Source: Sphingomonas phyllosphaerae 5.2
GTDB taxonomy: Bacteria; Pseudomonadota; Alphaproteobacteria; Sphingomonadales; Sphingomonadaceae
Direction of reading: 5' to 3'
Length of the DNA: 64,000 nt
Assembly (NCBI RefSeq): GCF_000419605.1
Contig: NZ_ATTI01000001.1
Span: 3,506,501 to 3,570,500 of the forward strand
Part shown: positions 55,472 through 64,000 of the stretch, piece after piece
How positions within the stretch are numbered: the first letter of the stretch is position 1
Layout: every line of letters begins with the position of its first letter
The notes under the pieces: model-generated
Databases searched by the model: none
What the model was told of the DNA's origin: nothing
Seen by the model: only the letters and a program-made list of their open reading frames with translations
Position numbers and translations under genes: made by a program

Positions 55472-56779
55472 ATGTCTTCTTCCCGTCCGGCCGCGCTCGC
55501 GGCCGAGCTCCAGCGCGCAGTGTGGCGCTGGCATTTCGTGGCTGGTGTACTGGTGCTGCCGTTCCTGCTGTGGCTGGCCGTGACCGGCGCGCTGTATCTC
55601 TACAAGCCCGAGATCGAGCGGCAGGTCTACGCCGACTGGATCCATGTCACGCCGGGGCGGCCGACCTTCCCGCTGGATACACTGGCCACGCGCGTCGGTG
55701 CGACGGTGGGCGGCGCGGTGACGCAGGTGCAGAAGCCCGCTGTGCTTGACGAAAGTTGGCGCGTCACCGTGCGGCGTAGCGACGGCAGCCTGCGAATGGC
55801 CTTCGTCGATCCGCATGATGCCCACGTGTTCGGCACCACGAACGCTGGCGGAGTGATGCAGACGGTCAAGCATCTCCACAGCCTGGCGCTGGCCGGGTGG
55901 ATCGGCAACTGGCTGATCGAGATCGCGGCGGGTTGGTCGATCGTGCTGGTGGTAAGCGGGCTGTATCTGTGGTGGAGCCGCGGACGCACCGTCGCAGTGC
56001 GCGGCCGGCCGGCGGGGCGGCTGTTCTGGCGCGATCTGCACGCAACGACCGGGCTGTTCGCAGGCGGGTTGATCCTGTTTCTTGCGATCAGCGGAATGCC
56101 GTGGAGCGCGATATGGGGCCGCAACGTGCAGGCGGGGGTCGCCGGCGCGGGCTGGGGCCGGCCGACCGCGCCGACGGGCCAGGCGCATGCCGAACACGAT
56201 CTGCCATGGTCGTTACAGCAGCACGCGATGCCGATGGGCGGCGCACCACGCGTCTCCGCCGAGATGGCGCTGACGGCGGCGCGCGCGCACGGCATGGCGC
56301 CGGACTGGACGCTGACGTGGCCGGCGAGCCCGGGCTCGCCGTATCTGGTCAGCGCGACACTGGGGCCATCGGGGGCGGCGCATGTCGTCTATGTCGATGC
56401 CGGCACCGGGCGCGTGTTGCAGGATGCCGGGTTCGGCGACTTCGGCAGGCCAGCGCAGGTGATCGAGTGGAGTGCCGCCGTCCACCAGGGGAAGGAATAT
56501 GGCGAGGCGAACCGGCTGGTGATGCTGTTCGCATGCGCAGCGCTCGCCCTGTTGACGATCAGCGCGCCGGTGATGTGGTGGAAGCGCGGGCCGCGCGGGC
56601 GGACCACCCTGCCGGACGCCCGGACGGGCGCGGGACTACTGGCGATCATGGCCGTGGCGGGGGTGATCTTTCCGCTGACCGGGCTGACGATGCTCGCCGC
56701 GCTCGCTTATGGGCGGGTCGCGGCGTGGACGGGTCAGGCGAGCCGGGCGCGGAACAGCTGCCCTTCCTCCACGACATAG
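55472..56779 (+). CDS. PepSY-associated membrane protein (iron-regulated type)
   Basis: A 435-residue protein with four membrane helices of the PepSY_TM type: WHFVAGVLVLPFLLWLAVTG, LYLYKPEIERQVY after the first, IEIAAGWSIVLVVSGLYLWW, FWRDLHATTGLFAGGLILFL and a final pair near residues 350-420. Histidines in KHLHSLALAGWIGNW and RDLHATTG are likely haem ligands. This family (FoxB/PiuB-like) reduces ferric or cupric ligands at the inner membrane. The 3' end overlaps the convergent MFS gene by 46 bases. Confidence 0.9.
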   Translation: MSSSRPAALAAELQRAVWRWHFVAGVLVLPFLLWLAVTGALYLYKPEIERQVYADWIHVTPGRPTFPLDTLATRVGATVGGAVTQVQKPAVLDESWRVTVRRSDGSLRMAFVDPHDAHVFGTTNAGGVMQTVKHLHSLALAGWIGNWLIEIAAGWSIVLVVSGLYLWWSRGRTVAVRGRPAGRLFWRDLHATTGLFAGGLILFLAISGMPWSAIWGRNVQAGVAGAGWGRPTAPTGQAHAEHDLPWSLQQHAMPMGGAPRVSAEMALTAARAHGMAPDWTLTWPASPGSPYLVSATLGPSGAAHVVYVDAGTGRVLQDAGFGDFGRPAQVIEWSAAVHQGKEYGEANRLVMLFACAALALLTISAPVMWWKRGPRGRTTLPDARTGAGLLAIMAVAGVIFPLTGLTMLAALAYGRVAAWTGQASRARNSCPSSTT

Positions 56780-57954
56780 ACGATCACCAAGGTCGTGACG
56801 CCGATCGCGAGATAGCCCAGCGTCAGCGGCAGCGTGGTGCCGGCATAGGATTGGCCGATCGCCGATCCGACCAGCACCGCGCCAACACTGGTGATGAAGC
56901 CCTGTACCGACGAAGCCGTCCCGGCGATGCGGCCGACCGGCTCCATCGCCATCGCGCCGAAGTTCGAACCGCACAGGCCGATGCAGGTCATGCTGAGCGA
57001 CTGGAAAATCATGTAGCTGACCAGCGTCTCCCACCCCACCCACACCACCGACAGGTGCAGCACGGACAGCACGATCAGCGCCAGCACCGCCACCTGCGAG
57101 ATCAGCCGTGTGCCGAGCCTCTCGACCAGCCGGCTATTCATGAACGACGCGACACCCATCGCGCCAGCGCAGATCGCGAAGAGCAACGTGAAGCGGTCAC
57201 CGGCGCCGAACTCATCGACGAAGACCTGCTGCGCCGAGGAGACGAACGCGATGATCCCGCCAAAGGTCAACGAAGCGGCTAGCGCGTAACCGATCGAATA
57301 GCGGTTGGTAAGCGTGAGCCGGTAGCTGCTTGCGAGGTTGGCGAGGGAGATCGCGGTGCGGCGGTCGGCGGGCAACGTCTCCGGCAGGCGGACCAGCGTC
57401 CACAGCAGCACCAGTCCCGCAAAGCCGCCGAGCGCATAAAAAACGAAACGCCACGGCCCGATCACCAGCAACCCCTGCCCGATCGTCGGCGCGAGGATCG
57501 GGACCAGGAAGAAGATCATCTGCGCCACCGACATGGTGCGCGCCATCGCTCGTCCCGACGCATTGTCGCGTACCACCGCCACCGCGATGACGCGGGTCGA
57601 GGCCGACATCAGCCCCTGCAACACGCGCGCGCCCAGCAACACCGTGAAGGTTGCCGAAGCCGCCGCGAAGACGCTGGCGCCGACGAACCCGACCAAGGTG
57701 GCGACCAGCACCGGCTTGCGCCCATAACGATCGGCGAGCGGGCCATAAAGCAATTGCCCAACCCCGAAGCCCAACACATAGGCGGTCACCACCCATTGCC
57801 GGTGGTTCGCCGCGCCGACCGACAGGTCGCGGCCGATATCGGCGAGCGCGGGCAGCATCAGGTCGACGCCCAGTGCGTTGACGGCCATCACCGCGGCGAC
57901 GAAAGCGACGAACTCGCCGGGACGCATTCCCGGTGGCGCGGCGTGGGGCTTCAT
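56734..57954 (-). CDS. MFS multidrug efflux transporter, Bcr/CflA type
   Basis: A 406-residue 12-helix transporter. The loop-2/3 motif is GQLLYGPLADRYGRKPVLV, followed by QGLMSASTRVIAVAVVRD and the TM4-5 region AQMIFFLVPILAPTIGQGLL, all typical of the Bcr/CflA drug-resistance family (drug/H+ antiport, 12 TM). Starts 16 bases after the M24 peptidase on the same strand, with AGGAAGTC before the ATG. An export-peptidase partnership is possible but unproven. Confidence 0.92.
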   Translation of the reverse strand: MKPHAAPPGMRPGEFVAFVAAVMAVNALGVDLMLPALADIGRDLSVGAANHRQWVVTAYVLGFGVGQLLYGPLADRYGRKPVLVATLVGFVGASVFAAASATFTVLLGARVLQGLMSASTRVIAVAVVRDNASGRAMARTMSVAQMIFFLVPILAPTIGQGLLVIGPWRFVFYALGGFAGLVLLWTLVRLPETLPADRRTAISLANLASSYRLTLTNRYSIGYALAASLTFGGIIAFVSSAQQVFVDEFGAGDRFTLLFAICAGAMGVASFMNSRLVERLGTRLISQVAVLALIVLSVLHLSVVWVGWETLVSYMIFQSLSMTCIGLCGSNFGAMAMEPVGRIAGTASSVQGFITSVGAVLVGSAIGQSYAGTTLPLTLGYLAIGVTTLVIVYVVEEGQLFRARLA

Positions 57955-57970
57955 GACTTCCTGTCCGTGT

Positions 57971-59152
57971 TCAGTCGAAGGGGCGGTCGATGCTCGGTTG
58001 CGGCGGGGTAAACCATGCCGCCCCAGCGTCCGTGACGTGGAAATGATCCTCCAGCCGGATGCCGAACCGGCCCGGCACGACGATCATCGGTTCGTTGGAG
58101 AAGCACATGCCGGGCGCAAGCGACGTCGTATCGCCCCGCACGAGATAGGCGGGTTCGTGGATCGACAGCCCGATGCCGTGCCCGGTGCGGTGCGGCAGGC
58201 CGGGCAGGCGATAGTCCGGCCCCAGCCCCTCCCGCACCAGCACGTCGCGGGCAGCGGCGTCGATCGCCTCGCACGGCACACCCGGCTTGACCGCCGCGAA
58301 AGCAGCCGCCTGCGCCGCGTGTTCGATCGCCCAGATCGCGCGCACCTCGTCGGCGACCGGACCGAACGCGTAAGTGCGCGTGATGTCGGAGTGGTAGCCC
58401 TCCACCCGGCAGCCGGTGTCGACCAGCACCACGTCGCCTTCCGCCAAGGCGCGGTCGCCGGGCAGGCCGTGCGGATAAGCGGTCGCCCTCCCGAACTGGA
58501 CGATGCAGAAGGTGGAGCCGCCACCACCGATCGCGCGGTGCGCGTCGTCGATGAAGCGTACGACTTCGCTTTCGCGGATACCGGGCGCAAGGATGCGCGC
58601 GGCGGCGGCCTGCACCGCCAGCGTCATCTGCTTGGCCTGTTTCAGCAGCGCGAGCTCGGCCGGCGACTTGATCAGGCGGCAGCCGTCGATGGCCGCCGCC
58701 CCGTCGATCGTCGTAAGGCCGGTGCCCTCCAGCTTGCGCGCCCAGCCGAAGAACAGCAGCGGATCGAGCGCCAGCGTCGCGCCGGCGGGCAGCGCGGCGG
58801 CGACGAGCGCGACGGGATCCTCGTCCTCTTCCCACAGCAGCAGGTCGGCGGGGATCGCGAGTTCAGCCTCCAGTGTACCGCGCTCGAACGCCGGGCAGAC
58901 CAGCTTCGGCGTGCCGACGACGGGCAGCAGCAGCGCGACCATCCGCTCGCTCGGGTTCCACGGCACGCCGGTGAAGTAGCGTAGCGAGGCGCCGGCCTGC
59001 ACCAGAAGCGCGTCCGCACCGAGCGCGGCGGCCAGAGCGCGGGCGCGCTCCAGCCGCGCGGCACGCTCCTGCACGGTGATCGCGGGAGCCGCGTCCGCCC
59101 AAGGACGCAGCGCCGCCAGCTCTGCCGTCGTGCTCGATCCGCCAATCGCCAT
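57971..59152 (-). CDS. M24-family metallopeptidase (prolidase/Xaa-Pro aminopeptidase type)
   Basis: A 393-residue pita-bread peptidase. Metal ligands are in VVLVDTGCRVEGYHSDITR (two aspartates), GHGIGLSIHEPAY (histidine), CFSNEPMIVVPG (glutamate) and RLEDHFHV (glutamate), complete. The N-terminal creatinase-like domain has LRYFTGVPWNPSERMVALLL. It removes N-terminal residues before proline or hydrolyses X-Pro dipeptides. ATG 59152 has GGAG about 7 bases upstream; an in-frame TTG at 59167 lacks one. Operon with the MFS transporter. Confidence 0.93.
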   Translation of the reverse strand: MAIGGSSTTAELAALRPWADAAPAITVQERAARLERARALAAALGADALLVQAGASLRYFTGVPWNPSERMVALLLPVVGTPKLVCPAFERGTLEAELAIPADLLLWEEDEDPVALVAAALPAGATLALDPLLFFGWARKLEGTGLTTIDGAAAIDGCRLIKSPAELALLKQAKQMTLAVQAAAARILAPGIRESEVVRFIDDAHRAIGGGGSTFCIVQFGRATAYPHGLPGDRALAEGDVVLVDTGCRVEGYHSDITRTYAFGPVADEVRAIWAIEHAAQAAAFAAVKPGVPCEAIDAAARDVLVREGLGPDYRLPGLPHRTGHGIGLSIHEPAYLVRGDTTSLAPGMCFSNEPMIVVPGRFGIRLEDHFHVTDAGAAWFTPPQPSIDRPFD

Positions 59153-59278
59153 GCCACGCTCCGCCAAAATGGGTCAGCACCACCGCAGCCAGAGCCGCGC
59201 AATAACATAGGTGGTTACCGCTTCTTTACTCCTGCGCCGCTACTTCCGGGGCGGGGCAAGAAGAAGAGAGAAGGGGTC

Positions 59279-59577
59279 ATGGCATCCAAACCGCTGATCG
59301 ACAACCGTCGCGAGCCACGGCTGCCGGCTGAATGCCGCGGGCTGGCGCGGCTCGCGGTATCTATCGAGATACTCGATGCATCGGCCGCGGGACTGCGCGC
59401 GCGCACGGCACTGCCGCTGGCGACGGGAACGCTGCTGAAGCTGACGCTGCCGGGCAATGCCGAGCGGCATGCGCGCGTGGCGTGGGTGGACGGCAATCTG
59501 TTCGGCTGCGAGTTCATGAAGCCGTTGAACGCCAGGGAATTGCGCGACCTGGTCGATGCGACGACGAACGCCGCACC

Positions 59578-59596
<19 letters not shown>
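59279..59596 (+). CDS. PilZ-domain (c-di-GMP-binding type) protein
   Basis: A 105-residue PilZ domain: DNRREPRLPAECRGLAR contains the RxxxR motif, and VSIEILDASAAGLRA the D/NxSxxG motif, both needed to bind cyclic di-GMP. GAAGGGG precedes the ATG. It may switch motility or polysaccharide output in response to c-di-GMP. Its 3' end overlaps the convergent glgX gene by 19 bases. Confidence 0.92.

Positions 59597-64000
<4,404 letters not shown>

Overview
The window is high-GC DNA from an alphaproteobacterium, most likely a sphingomonad (Sphingomonas or a close relative). This is inferred from gene content and style: two large TonB-dependent receptors (one resembling the Caulobacter/Xanthomonas carbohydrate type), a MipZ division ATPase, a PgmG-type phosphomannomutase/phosphoglucomutase, an HWE-family histidine kinase, NIPSNAP and DUF4174 proteins, and GH89 and CocE-type periplasmic hydrolases. 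Nothing indicates a plasmid or an intact phage. One insertion sequence, two REP-type repeats and one tRNA gene are present.

Layout. 1-6349: left-edge GH18/polysaccharide-deacetylase fusion, a Crp/Fnr regulator, and a divergent periplasmic TolB-propeller amidohydrolase. 6606-11900: small stress-type genes (DUF4174, cspA), a Gfo/Idh/MocA oxidoreductase, a NIPSNAP protein and a lipoprotein sugar dehydrogenase. 12277-16961: a siderophore-type TonB receptor with a Fur-like site, then a copper-handling group (DUF2946 protein, PCu(A)C chaperone, SCO, copper-uptake-associated lipoprotein). 17263-25506: tRNA-Gly(CCC), then a likely glycan-utilisation locus of alpha-N-acetylglucosaminidase, a translationally coupled HGSNAT/NagX-like membrane protein, an esterase-like hydrolase and a large TonB receptor. 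26516-34802: a multi-PAS histidine kinase, an alpha-amino-acid-ester-hydrolase-like enzyme, a glycine-zipper protein, a Wzx-type flippase and a TupA-like ATP-grasp protein.

34944-45029 is a housekeeping block: xseB-ispA-coaD, a cyclophilin-queA pair, a Sel1 protein, panC, mipZ-dnaJ-like-pgmG, a second Crp/Fnr regulator, murA and a small unknown gene. 45077-46269 holds a REPIN-like repeat and an IS630-family element whose transposase frame breaks at an eight-A run. 46342-50283: VOC protein, threonine synthase, homoserine dehydrogenase, and a candidate terminator-ended small RNA. 51016-59596: DUF6454 protein, PaiB-like protein, OPT transporter-OsmC pair, a second DUF2946 protein with a PepSY membrane protein, an M24 peptidase-MFS exporter pair and a PilZ protein. 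59578-64000: the glycogen operon glgA-pgm-glgX, cut by the right edge.

Many neighbours are tightly coupled by 1-8 base overlaps (PCu(A)C-SCO-lipoprotein, GH89-NagX, xseB-ispA, cyclophilin-queA, dnaJ-pgmG, OPT-osmC, glgA-pgm-glgX). The most attractive systems for follow-up are the GH89/NagX/esterase/TonB locus, the two DUF2946-associated metal clusters, the small-RNA candidate near 50.2 kb, and the homopolymer frameshift in the IS630 transposase. All functions are inferred by reading protein sequence; no database search was run.
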